From NCBI RefSeq assembly GCF_000308535.1, contig NZ_BAFW01000199.1, forward strand, positions 42,119 to 106,118: a stretch of 64,000 nucleotides of DNA, written 5' to 3'. Of this stretch, positions 46,722 through 55,389 are shown one piece after another. Below the pieces are notes generated by a model that was not told where the DNA came from, searched no databases, and worked only from the letters and a program-made list of their open reading frames with translations. The number at the start of each line of letters is the position of its first letter. The first letter of the stretch is position 1. The translations under genes were made by a program, and so were the position numbers. Source of the DNA: Nocardia cerradoensis NBRC 101014. GTDB taxonomy: Bacteria; Actinomycetota; Actinomycetes; Mycobacteriales; Mycobacteriaceae.

Positions 46722-47184
46722 GCCGGGACGGTAACTGACACACGTTTCGGTCCGGCGCGCGCTCCCGCTCACCGGACACCCGGCCCCGCGGAGAAAAGCA
46801 CTGCTCAGGGTGAAATGAACGCTGTTCACTAAATTGCCGAAAGATACTGCGGCGCAACGTTTTCAGTTCGTGATCATGTCGATCGATCACACGACGCATT
46901 CGCCAGAATTTTCGAACATGGTCGCCGAGCAGCGTTTTCACGGAAAGAGACCCCCTCGGCATCACATTCCTTTCATTTCGAAAACTCGCCGTGAAACTTC
47001 CATTTCGAAGCCGCCGGACGGCGCGAACACTTCGGGTAGCGCACCCTCGAGGTCGGCGTTATGCTCGTGCGCGAATTTCGAAAACGTCTGGCGGTCCGCA
47101 TATTCGAGCCAGCCGTGCACAGCGGAAGGTGGGGGAAACTGTGCCGTCTCCGCACGGGTGGATGTGGATCCGGAAGTATCGATA
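46722..47184. other. 463-bp divergent region with a TGAAC-N3-GTTCA dyad
   Basis: No gene is supported between the SDR and the conservon. TGAACGCTGTTCA at 46816-46828 is a 13-bp dyad 95 bp upstream of the SDR start and may be an operator for that unit. TATGCT (47070-47075) could be a -10 box for the conservon. The open frame through this region continues the kinase frame upstream but lacks start signals. Confidence 0.4.
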
Positions 47185-48612
47185 GTGATCTATTCATTGA
47201 ATACGCAGCAGCCGCCCTCCGGCGCCCCATCCCGGCCACCGCGACGGCTACCGGCTTTCCTGCTTCCCGCGACGATCTGCGTCCTCACCGGCGCCGTGGC
47301 CTGCCTCGCCGTCCTCCGGTTCGCGCCCGATACCGCACGGGTGGCATTCGCCATCGCCGCCGGCGCCGCGGGACTGCTCCTCGCCGTGACGTCGGGATGC
47401 GCCGCGCACTACCGTGACCAGGCGATTCACTATCGCGAAGCGAACGACCGGGCCGAGCGCGCGGCCGCCACCTACGTCGCCGAGAGCGAGGCGCGCCTGG
47501 CCGCCGCGCACGACACCGCGTCCGCGGCGGGGCGGGAGGCGCACGGCAGCGAGAACCGCCGGGTGGCCGCGATGGCCGCGTTCGCCGGTGCGGCCGGGCG
47601 TATGCAGGCCATAACCACCTCGATGCTGGCCGAACTGCGCGAGATGGAACATCGGCACGCCGATCCGTCGGTACTGGCCGATCTGCTGACCCTCGACCAC
47701 CGCACGGCACAGGCCGGACGCCTGGCCGACAGTATCGCGGTGCTCAGTGGCGCGCGATCGGGCCGCCGGTGGGCGAAACCCATTGCGATGGAATCGATTC
47801 TGCGCGGCGCCATGGGCCGCGTCGCGGGCTACCGCCGGGTGCGCCTGCGCGCGGTCGCCGAAATCGCGATCGCCGGTCATGCCGCCGAGGGAGTCATGCA
47901 CGCGCTGGCCGAACTGATCGACAACGCGTGCAACTTCTCCCCGCCCACGACCGAAGTCCACGTCTATGCCGCCGAAGTGCCGGCCGGCGTCGTCGTCACC
48001 ATCGAGGACAGCGGACTCGTGATGAGCGAAACCGCCCTGCGCCGCGCCGAACAGGCGGTATCGGGCACCGTGGCGGGCCGCGGATCCGACACCGATCTGT
48101 CCTCACTGACCGGCACCCGGCTCGGGCTCGCCGTGGTCGGTAATCTGGCCCGCAAACACGCGCTGACCGTGTCGTACCGCCCGTCGGCGATCGGCGGCAC
48201 GGCGGTCGTCGTGGTCGTTCCGCGCGATCTGACCACCCGTCTGGATCGCTCCCCCGGCTCCACCGCGACGATCGAACTGCCGCCCGCGGCCCGACCGGTC
48301 ACCCCGGCCGCCCTTCCGGCGAGTCCGTTCGAGCCGCCCCTGACCGGCGACACCGAACCGGCCGCGTCCACGCCGAACACGGAACAGCCTGCCGCCCAAT
48401 CGGTTCCACCCCTCGAACGATCGGCCGAGCCACTGCCGAAGCGCCGCCGCGGCAGCACCCTCGCCGCCGTGCATCCCGACGGCCTGCGCCCCACCGCCGC
48501 CGAGAATTCCGCCTATCCGCCCGCGCGCCCCTCGGCCCTGGGCGCCTTCCAGCGCGCGGTCTCGGCCCCGGATTCCCCCTCCCCTTCGATTGCCCTGGAG
48601 AACGATCGGTGA
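47185..48612 (+). CDS. Conservon sensor-like ATPase (CvnA-type, nitrate/sulfonate-sensing kinase-like)
   Basis: The GTG at 47185 (GGAAG upstream) gives 475 residues; GTG 47158 and 47164 are alternatives, so the exact start is uncertain. Two transmembrane helices lie near the N-terminus (about 22-46 and 51-73), then a helical linker, then a HATPase domain with N box ELIDNACNFSPP (Glu243, Asn247) and GTRLGLAVVGNLARKH. The tail of ~120 residues is Pro/Ser-rich. No phosphoacceptor His motif of the usual type is clear, as in other conservons. First of four coupled conservon genes. Confidence 0.83.
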   Translation: MIYSLNTQQPPSGAPSRPPRRLPAFLLPATICVLTGAVACLAVLRFAPDTARVAFAIAAGAAGLLLAVTSGCAAHYRDQAIHYREANDRAERAAATYVAESEARLAAAHDTASAAGREAHGSENRRVAAMAAFAGAAGRMQAITTSMLAELREMEHRHADPSVLADLLTLDHRTAQAGRLADSIAVLSGARSGRRWAKPIAMESILRGAMGRVAGYRRVRLRAVAEIAIAGHAAEGVMHALAELIDNACNFSPPTTEVHVYAAEVPAGVVVTIEDSGLVMSETALRRAEQAVSGTVAGRGSDTDLSSLTGTRLGLAVVGNLARKHALTVSYRPSAIGGTAVVVVVPRDLTTRLDRSPGSTATIELPPAARPVTPAALPASPFEPPLTGDTEPAASTPNTEQPAAQSVPPLERSAEPLPKRRRGSTLAAVHPDGLRPTAAENSAYPPARPSALGAFQRAVSAPDSPSPSIALENDR

Positions 48613-49016
48613 CCACTTCCGTACCGGCACACCTGGATTGGCTACTCGACCAGCTGCTGGCCCGCACCCCGCACAGCCGCCACGCCCTGCTGCTGTCCAG
48701 CGACGGTCTCAAGATCTGCCACACCCCGGAACTGTCGGTGGACAAGGCCGATCAACTGGCCGCGATCGCGGCCGGTATCCAGAGCCTCTCGCACGGCGCC
48801 TCGGTCGAATTCGGCGACGGGCGCAGTGGGGTGCGGCAGTCGATGACGGAGTTCTACGGCGGCATCCTGTTCATCGTCGAAGCCGGGCTGGGAGCCCATA
48901 TCGCGGTCGTCGCCGATGCCGAGGCCGATGCCGGGCTGGTCGGCCACAACATGAGCGAACTGGTCGAACAGCTCGGCGAACACCTGTCCGCCGCGCCGCG
49001 CGGCCCGCGCCCGTGA
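48609..49016 (+). CDS. Roadblock/LC7 domain protein (CvnB-type)
   Basis: The 135-residue protein consists of one roadblock domain (LDWLLDQLLARTPHSRHALLLSSDGLKICHTPELSVDKADQLAAI...). GTG 48609 overlaps the upstream stop by GTGA. In conservons and MglB-like systems this protein acts on the small GTPase, as regulator or activating protein. Confidence 0.9.
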   Translation: MTTSVPAHLDWLLDQLLARTPHSRHALLLSSDGLKICHTPELSVDKADQLAAIAAGIQSLSHGASVEFGDGRSGVRQSMTEFYGGILFIVEAGLGAHIAVVADAEADAGLVGHNMSELVEQLGEHLSAAPRGPRP

Positions 49017-49026
49017 GGCGGCCGCG

Positions 49027-49392
49027 ATGACCAGGCCGGGCCGTGACGACTCCCCGGACCGGCTCTACACCCTCACCGGCGGCCGCAGCCACCCCGATAC
49101 CGACGCCTTCGATCTGGTGACGCTCGTGGTGGCCGAATCCGCTCCGGTCCCCGGTATGCAGTCCGAACAGGTCGCGATCCTCGAGATCTGCCGGGCACCG
49201 ACCGCCGTGGTCGAGATCGCCGCCGAACTGCGGCTGCCGGTCGGCATCACGATGGTTCTGCTGGCCGACCTGCTCGACGCCGGCAAGATCACCGTGCGCC
49301 ACCCGCGCTCCGCCCCCGCGTGGGAGCCGTGGAAAGCCTTGCCCGACACCGAAATACTGGAGAAGGTGCTCGTTGGACTCCGCAACCTCTGA
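49027..49392 (+). CDS. DUF742 protein (CvnC-type)
   Basis: The 121-residue protein matches DUF742: RLYTLTGGRSHP, then a winged-helix-like part (EQVAILEICRAPTAVVEIAAELRLPVGITMVLLADLLDAGKITV). It is always encoded between the roadblock and GTPase genes in conservons. The last 20 bases overlap the GTPase gene. Confidence 0.92.
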   Translation: MTRPGRDDSPDRLYTLTGGRSHPDTDAFDLVTLVVAESAPVPGMQSEQVAILEICRAPTAVVEIAAELRLPVGITMVLLADLLDAGKITVRHPRSAPAWEPWKALPDTEILEKVLVGLRNL

Positions 49393-50020
49393 TCCCCGCC
49401 GCACCGGAGTCGGCGACCGTCCCGCCCGGGCCCAGGCCCCGCTGGCCGATACCGTCCGGCACGGGCTCAAGGTCGTCATCGTCGGCGGTTTCGGCGTCGG
49501 CAAGACGACCATGGTCCGCGCGGTCAGTGAGATCCGGCCGCTCGACACCGAAGCGACGATGACCTCGATGGGCATCGGCATCGACGATCCCACCGGCGCA
49601 CCGGCCAAATCCACCACCACGGTCGCCTTCGACTTCGGCCGCATCACCATCGACGCCGAACACGTCCTGTATCTGTTCGGGGCTCCCGGACAGGAGCGCT
49701 TCTGGTTTCTGTGGGACCGGCTGTTCACCGGCGCGCTGGGCGCGATCGTGCTGGTCGACCCGCGCCGGATCACCGATTCCTGGTATGCGATCGACCGGCT
49801 CGAACATCAGCAGACACCGTTCGTGGTGGCGTGCAACATCTTCGGGCCCACGAGCCACGACGACACCCAACTGCGCGCGGCGCTGGATCTGGATCCGCAC
49901 GTGCCGATGGTGGCATGCGATGCGCGCTCGCGGGATTCGGGTAAGCGAGTGCTGATCGCCCTCGTCGAACATCTGCACGCCGCCGGTCTGCGGGCCGCCG
50001 CCCGGGGGGCCGCTCGATGA
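49373..50020 (+). CDS. Ras-like small GTPase (CvnD-type)
   Basis: The 215-residue protein starts at TTG 49373 inside the DUF742 gene, with GGAGAAGG properly placed before it. P-loop GGFGVGKT (38-45), switch region TTTVAFDFGRI and GAPGQERFWFLWDRL (G3) are clear. The base-specificity motif is altered: ACNIFGP stands where NKxD is expected, as often in this family. It is the switch protein of the conservon. Confidence 0.9.
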   Translation: MDSATSDPRRTGVGDRPARAQAPLADTVRHGLKVVIVGGFGVGKTTMVRAVSEIRPLDTEATMTSMGIGIDDPTGAPAKSTTTVAFDFGRITIDAEHVLYLFGAPGQERFWFLWDRLFTGALGAIVLVDPRRITDSWYAIDRLEHQQTPFVVACNIFGPTSHDDTQLRAALDLDPHVPMVACDARSRDSGKRVLIALVEHLHAAGLRAAARGAAR

Positions 50021-51294
50021 ACGCGCCGCAGCCCGGCCTCACCACCGGGGGTTGCCCGGTGTCGCCCACCGATCCGGTTCCGTTGAGCGGCCCGCGTTTC
50101 CACACCGACCCGCACGAGTTGTACCGGGAGATGCGCCGCACCCACGGCCCGGTGGTCTCGGTGGTACTGCCCGGCGGGATTCCGGCCTGGCTGGTGATCG
50201 GTTATCGCGAAGTGCACCAGGTCACCAGCGACGGGGAACTGTTCCCGCGCGACGTGGCGTGCTGGAACCAGTGGCCGAACATTCCGGAGGACTGGCCGCT
50301 GCTGCCCATGGTCGGCCGTCCGATGCCCTCGATCTATTTCACCGCCGGAGCCGAACATCTGCGGCATCTGGCCATGGTCGAGCCCGCGCTCGAACAGGTC
50401 GACCCGTTCGGATTGCGCAGGGCCTGTGAGGATCTGGCGGATCGGCTGATCGACCACTTCTGCGGGCGCGGCCACGCCGACCTGATCGCGGAATACGCCG
50501 AACCGCTGCCGGTACTGGCCTTGGCGTGGGTGATCGGTTTCCCCGACGAGCAGGGCGCGGATCTGGCCTGGACGATGAAGACGCTGGCCGACGGTGGCGC
50601 GGAGGCGCAGGCGGCCTACGGCCGGTTCGCCGACCATATGCAGCGACTCGTCGCGATGAAGAAGGCGCGCCCGGGCAACGATCTGACCTCGCGGATGCTG
50701 CGTTCGCCCGAACGGTTCAGCGACGAGGAATACGCGCTGGACCTGATGGCCGTCACCGCCGCGGGCCAGCTGCCCACCAGCGACTGGCTGGGGAATTCGG
50801 TGCGGCTGATGCTCACCGACGACCGCTTCGCCGCCGCGCTCGGCGGCGGCCGCCACAGCATCGGCCAGGCGATGAACGAGGTGCTGTGGGAGGACACCCC
50901 CACCCAGATCCTGGCCGGGCGCTGGGCCTCGCGCGACACCCGGCTGGCCGACAAGACCATCCGGCGCGGCGATATGCTGCTGCTCGGCCTGGCCGGTGCG
51001 AACGCCGATCCGCATGTGCGCCAAGACCTTTCCGATTCGCTCGCCCCCGCGCACAGCGGCAACAGCGCGCATTTCGCGTTCAGCTACGGCGAATACCGCT
51101 GTCCCTTCCCGGCCCAGCAGATCGCGGAGATCATCGCGCGCACCGGGATCGAAGTGCTGCTGGATCGGCTGCCGGATCTCGACCTCGCGGTCGCCGCCAC
51201 CGAACTGACTCGCCGGCCCTCGCCGTTCCTGCGCGGAATGACGTCGCTGCCGGTCACCTTCACACCCGTTCGTACCGTGGGAGGTACCCCGTGA
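50017..51294 (+). CDS. Conservon cytochrome P450 (CvnE-type) with degenerate signature
   Basis: The 425-residue protein overlaps the GTPase stop by ATGA, so it belongs to the conservon. Cys362 in FSYGEYRCPFPA is the presumed heme ligand, but the loop lacks the usual FGxGxHxCxG form. The K-helix reads NEVLW where ExxR is expected, losing the Arg, and the I-helix has AAGQLPTSD in place of AGxET. WEDTPTQILAGRWASRDTRLAD follows. Heme binding may be kept but normal oxygen activation is doubtful; a sensing or structural role in the signalling unit is possible. Confidence 0.85.
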   Translation: MNAPQPGLTTGGCPVSPTDPVPLSGPRFHTDPHELYREMRRTHGPVVSVVLPGGIPAWLVIGYREVHQVTSDGELFPRDVACWNQWPNIPEDWPLLPMVGRPMPSIYFTAGAEHLRHLAMVEPALEQVDPFGLRRACEDLADRLIDHFCGRGHADLIAEYAEPLPVLALAWVIGFPDEQGADLAWTMKTLADGGAEAQAAYGRFADHMQRLVAMKKARPGNDLTSRMLRSPERFSDEEYALDLMAVTAAGQLPTSDWLGNSVRLMLTDDRFAAALGGGRHSIGQAMNEVLWEDTPTQILAGRWASRDTRLADKTIRRGDMLLLGLAGANADPHVRQDLSDSLAPAHSGNSAHFAFSYGEYRCPFPAQQIAEIIARTGIEVLLDRLPDLDLAVAATELTRRPSPFLRGMTSLPVTFTPVRTVGGTP

Positions 51295-52523
51295 ATGCCA
51301 GTTGCCCGCATGCCGCACCGCTCGTGATCGATCCGATGGTCGGCGACCTCGCCGGGGAGACCGCCCGATTACGCGATGCCGGACAGCTGACCCGCATCGA
51401 ACTGCTGGGCGTCCCGGCCTGGACCGTCACCGGCCACACCCTGGCCCGGCAGCTGCTCATCGACCCGCGACTGGTCAAGGACATCAACTCCTGGTCGCTG
51501 TGGCGCGACGGCGTGGTCACCCGGCAGTGGCCGCTGATCGGCATGATCGATGTCGGCGTGTCGATGTTCACCGTCGACGGCCCCGAACACCGCCGCCTGC
51601 GGATCAAGACCACCCAGGCGCTCACCGCGCGCCGCCTGACCGCGCTGCGCCCGTTCATCGAATCGACGGTCGCCGCCCTGCTGGACGATCTGGCCGCCGC
51701 TTCCGGCGACGGTACGGCCGACCTGAAATCGGTCTTCGCCTATCCGCTGCCGATGCGCGTGATCAGCGAGCTGATGGGCGTCGACCACGCCGACCATCCG
51801 ATGCTGCTCGACTGGTACAAGGCGTTCTTCTCCCTGCTCACCCCGCAGGACGAGCGGCTCGCCGTGATCGAGCGGATGGGCGAATACTTCACCGCGATGG
51901 TGCGCAAGAAGGCCGCCACCCCGGCCGACGACCTGACCAGCGCGCTGATCCTCGCCACCGACGGCGGCGAACCGCTCAGCGAGGCCGAGGTGGTCGGCAA
52001 TCTGCAAGCCCTGGTCGCCGCCGGGCACGAGACCACGGTGTCGCTGATCCTCACCACCGTGCGCGCCCTGCTCACCCATCCGGAACAGTTCGCGCTGGTG
52101 CGGTCGGGGCAGATCGACTGGGAGACCGCGATCGAGGAGACGCTGCGCTGGGACGGCCCGGTGACACATCTGCTGATGCGCTTCGCGACCGAGGACATCA
52201 CCGTCGGCGACACCGTCATCGAACGCGGTGAGGGGGTGGTCATGTCGTATCGGGCCATCGGCCGCGACACCACGGTGCACGGCGCCGATGCCGGTGAATT
52301 CGACATCACCCGGCCGACGGCCAAGCGGCACATCAGTTTCGGTCACGGCCCGCACATCTGCCCCGGAGCCGCGCTCGCCCGGCTGGAAGCCTCGATCGCG
52401 CTGCCCGCGCTGTTCGAACGATTCCCGCAGCTGTCGCTCGCCGTACCCGTGGCGGAGATTCACAACCTTCCCGTGCTGACGCAGAACGATCTGGCACAGT
52501 TCCCGGTCCGGCTCGGCGACTGA
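51291..52523 (+). CDS. Cytochrome P450, coupled to the conservon
   Basis: GTG 51291, after GGGAGG and overlapping the previous stop by GTGA, gives 410 residues. Signatures are canonical: I-helix AGHETT, K-helix EETLR, heme loop FGHGPHICPGAALAR with Cys357. It contrasts with the degenerate P450 just upstream. Two P450s in tandem at the end of conservons are known in Streptomyces. Redox partners are not nearby. Confidence 0.9.
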   Translation: MNASCPHAAPLVIDPMVGDLAGETARLRDAGQLTRIELLGVPAWTVTGHTLARQLLIDPRLVKDINSWSLWRDGVVTRQWPLIGMIDVGVSMFTVDGPEHRRLRIKTTQALTARRLTALRPFIESTVAALLDDLAAASGDGTADLKSVFAYPLPMRVISELMGVDHADHPMLLDWYKAFFSLLTPQDERLAVIERMGEYFTAMVRKKAATPADDLTSALILATDGGEPLSEAEVVGNLQALVAAGHETTVSLILTTVRALLTHPEQFALVRSGQIDWETAIEETLRWDGPVTHLLMRFATEDITVGDTVIERGEGVVMSYRAIGRDTTVHGADAGEFDITRPTAKRHISFGHGPHICPGAALARLEASIALPALFERFPQLSLAVPVAEIHNLPVLTQNDLAQFPVRLGD

Positions 52524-52546
52524 GTTCCGCGCACGACACCAGGGCC

Positions 52547-52571
52547 GCGCTACCGGGTTTCTCGGTAGCGC
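52547..52571 (+). terminator. Hairpin after the conservon operon
   Basis: GCGCTACCG (52547-52555) pairs with CGGTAGCGC (52563-52571) around a seven-base loop, 24 bp after the second P450 stop. No T-run follows. Confidence 0.6.
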
Positions 52572-52627
52572 ATTGCTATCGTCGATGACCGGCCCAGTCG
52601 TGCGCGAAAACTCAACCGAGAAGGGGC

Positions 52628-54694
52628 GTGATGTTCGGGCAGCTGCGATCGCGCAAACCCGTCGTGCCCGTCCGAACCCTGATTGCCGTTGCGGCAGTGG
52701 GGATTTCCGCGACCGCCACCGCGCTCTTCGGTGGCCTACCGCACTCCGGCGCCCCCAGCCTCGCCGGCCGGGAGGACCAGTGGACCGCCGTGCACGACGG
52801 TCCGCAGCAATATCCCGATGTCCACGTGGACTCCGATGTGGCGATCCGGATGAGCGACGGGGTGATGCTGAAGGCCGACGTCTACCGGCCGGTCGACGCC
52901 TCGGGCGCGGTTGTCGCCCAGCCACTGCCGACCATCGTCAATCTCACGCCCTACACCAAGCTGATGACCGATCTGGTCGGCTCGGCGGTGGAGAATCCGG
53001 AACTACAGCCGCTGGTGATGTCGCTGGTGCGGCAGATCAACCTCTCCGGCACCCCGATCAGCAGCTTCGGCGATCTGCTGCACGCCCTCGACGGCGGCAC
53101 CGTGCCGACCGTCCTCGGCCTGGACCGCAATCTGATCCGCAGCGGCTACACGCTGGTGGTCGCCGATGTGCGCGGCACCGGACAGTCCCAGGGCAAGTGG
53201 GAGACCCTCGGCGAGCGGGAACAGCTCGATACCCGCGAGGTGATCGATTGGGCTGCGGCACAACCGTTCTCGAACGGCAAGGTGGCGATGAGTGGCGGCT
53301 CGTACGCGGCCATCAACCAGCTGCGCGCGGCGGAGGACGCCCCGGCGGCGCTGCGCGCCATCTTCCCGGTCGTCCCCGGCAGCGATCTCATGCGCGATGT
53401 GGTGGCACCGGGCGGCGGCGTCGGCACCACCTTCCTGCCGATGTGGCTCCAAACGGTCAATCAGCTCAAGCTGATCCCCGACCTGAAGTCGATTTTCGAC
53501 GGAACCTTCGACTGGAAATGGCTCGCCGCCCGCGTGGCGGATCCGGCCACCAATGTGGACCTGCTGGCCCAAGCCCTGTTGACGCCGTCGATGGACAACA
53601 TGCCGCCCGCCCTCGCGGACGCGCTCGACTCCGGCAGCGACTTCCGCCAGGCCCTCACCGGACATCCGGAACGAGTCACCGTGCCCACCTTCGTCTACGG
53701 CGGCTGGCACGACATCTTCGCCAACAGCGCCACCAAGATCTACCAGGCCATCCCGCTGCCGGCCGGGCGGAAACAACTGGTGGTCGGCGACACCTATCAC
53801 TCCAATCCCGGGGCCGGCACCGGCGTACCCGGCGCCCCGCCGCGGCTCGAGGTGCTGCAGCGAGCGTGGTTCGACAAGTGGCTCAAGGACATCGACAACG
53901 GTATCGACGGCTACGGCCCCATCGTGCTGAAGGAACAGGGCGGCGGCTGGGTGACACTGCCGCAGTATCCGCAGCCCGGAGCCGACCACCGCCGGATCTA
54001 CCTGACGGCCGCGCCCAGCGGGACGACCGATGCGGCGGTGCACGACGGCTCGTTGAGCGCCCAGCCGCCGGCCGAGGTCTCCGCGCTCACCGTGGCGCCG
54101 GGGCTGGCGACCCTCTGCTCACGGGACGCGGCCCAGGGTTCGGCCGGTTCGGCCGCGATGCTCGACACCTGCGCCAAGGACTCCCGAGTGGCCGAACACG
54201 ACGCGCTGACCTTCACCAGCGCCCCGGTGTCCGCGCCGACCGCCATCTCCGGGCCCATCGACATCCACCTCGAGACCGTGCAGGACGCCACCGACGGATT
54301 CTGGAGCGCCACCGTCAACGACGTCGCGCCCGACGGCACCTCCACGGCCCTGACCACCGGCCAGCTCACCGTCTCCATGCGCGCCGTCGACGATGCCCGC
54401 AGTTCCCGATCCGCCAACGGCGACTACACCGTTCCGTTCCATCTCCTCACCGCCGCGGCGCGGCAGCCGGTGACGCCCGGCGAACCGGTGGGCCTCGACA
54501 TCGCGGTGATCCCGACCCAGGCGCGGCTTCAGATCGGACATCGGCTGCGCATCGATCTGTTCGCGGCCAACGCGCCCAAGGCCATGCCGTTCCGCCCGAT
54601 GCTCAACGATTCCGAGCTCAAGCCCCAGCACCTGCGCCTGGATCCGAACGCACCGAGTTACGTCAACCTGCCCACCGATCGGCCCCTCGGCTGA
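52628..54694 (+). CDS. Exported CocE/NonD (X-Pro dipeptidyl-peptidase-like) hydrolase
   Basis: The 688-residue protein may start at GTG 52628 or the adjoining ATG 52631, after GAGAAGGGG. A hydrophobic segment near residues 16-36 serves as signal peptide or anchor. Alpha/beta-hydrolase core: VNLTPYTKLM, DVRGTGQSQGKWE, nucleophile SGGSYAA (Ser225), acid region YGGWHDIF, base in DTYHSNP; a C-terminal jelly-roll domain follows (from about 440). Such enzymes cleave esters or peptide-like bonds. Confidence 0.87.
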   Translation: MMFGQLRSRKPVVPVRTLIAVAAVGISATATALFGGLPHSGAPSLAGREDQWTAVHDGPQQYPDVHVDSDVAIRMSDGVMLKADVYRPVDASGAVVAQPLPTIVNLTPYTKLMTDLVGSAVENPELQPLVMSLVRQINLSGTPISSFGDLLHALDGGTVPTVLGLDRNLIRSGYTLVVADVRGTGQSQGKWETLGEREQLDTREVIDWAAAQPFSNGKVAMSGGSYAAINQLRAAEDAPAALRAIFPVVPGSDLMRDVVAPGGGVGTTFLPMWLQTVNQLKLIPDLKSIFDGTFDWKWLAARVADPATNVDLLAQALLTPSMDNMPPALADALDSGSDFRQALTGHPERVTVPTFVYGGWHDIFANSATKIYQAIPLPAGRKQLVVGDTYHSNPGAGTGVPGAPPRLEVLQRAWFDKWLKDIDNGIDGYGPIVLKEQGGGWVTLPQYPQPGADHRRIYLTAAPSGTTDAAVHDGSLSAQPPAEVSALTVAPGLATLCSRDAAQGSAGSAAMLDTCAKDSRVAEHDALTFTSAPVSAPTAISGPIDIHLETVQDATDGFWSATVNDVAPDGTSTALTTGQLTVSMRAVDDARSSRSANGDYTVPFHLLTAAARQPVTPGEPVGLDIAVIPTQARLQIGHRLRIDLFAANAPKAMPFRPMLNDSELKPQHLRLDPNAPSYVNLPTDRPLG

Positions 54695-54796
54695 ATCACC
54701 CGGTGGCCGAGGAACTTCCGAGTCACGCACAGGTGCCGGAACCGGCCGCCGCTCACGGTCGCGCACTCGACGGTCCATAATTACCGCCGGAAGCCG

Positions 54797-55384
54797 GTGC
54801 GCACCGACGTCGCACCGCTCGGCGGGGAGGTGCGGCTGATGTCCGGAGATCAACCACGACGCGCTGCGGGTTCGGTGGAATTCGCGACCGTCGGCCTGGG
54901 GTGGGATCCCGCTCACGGCCGACGCTGGTTCGGCGCCCGCCGCACCGCGATCGACCTCAACGCCGCCGCCGTCCTCCTGGCCGGCGACAACCCCGTCGAG
55001 GTGGTGTATCACCAGCAGCTGATCTCCGCCGACGGTGCGGTGCGGCTGCTCGGCGACAGCGTCAACGGCGAGGACGAGGGCGACGCCGAGATCATCACTG
55101 TCGACCTGACCCGCGTGCGCCCCGAGATCACCGCCGTCGCCGTGGTCGTCACCTGCTACAGCGGACAGACCTTCGCCGATATCGACAACGCGCGCTGCCG
55201 CGTCACCGGCGCCGACGGGACCGTGCTCGCCGATCGCGAACTCGGCGCCGGCGGCGATACCGGCATGGTGGTGGGAGTGTTCCGCCGCGAGCGCGACGGC
55301 TGGGAATTCCGCGAGATCGCCGCCGGAATCACCGCCGCCCACCCCGTCGAAGCGCTACCGCACCTGGCCGGCCTGCTGCGCTGA
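54797..55384 (+). CDS. TerD family protein
   Basis: The 195-residue protein from GTG 54797 (ATG 54839 is an alternative) has the TerD pattern: FATVGLGWDPAH, IDLNAAAVLL, then GDSVNGEDEGDAEIITVDL, the acidic calcium-binding stretch, and EITAVAVVVTCYSGQTFADIDNARCRV. TerD proteins bind calcium and belong to tellurite/stress-associated clusters, but no other ter gene is here. Its stop is 5 bp from the convergent acyl-CoA synthetase. Confidence 0.87.
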   Translation: MRTDVAPLGGEVRLMSGDQPRRAAGSVEFATVGLGWDPAHGRRWFGARRTAIDLNAAAVLLAGDNPVEVVYHQQLISADGAVRLLGDSVNGEDEGDAEIITVDLTRVRPEITAVAVVVTCYSGQTFADIDNARCRVTGADGTVLADRELGAGGDTGMVVGVFRRERDGWEFREIAAGITAAHPVEALPHLAGLLR

Positions 55385-55389
55385 CGCGA

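Noticed and set aside
46834..47184. N-terminal extension of the conservon kinase by 117 residues
   Set aside because: The extension has no transmembrane or domain features and lacks start signals; GTG codons close to the first helix are more plausible.
52573..54780. A 735-codon open frame in another frame of the plus strand
   Set aside because: Shadow of the CocE-like hydrolase, which has clear catalytic motifs in the 52628 frame.
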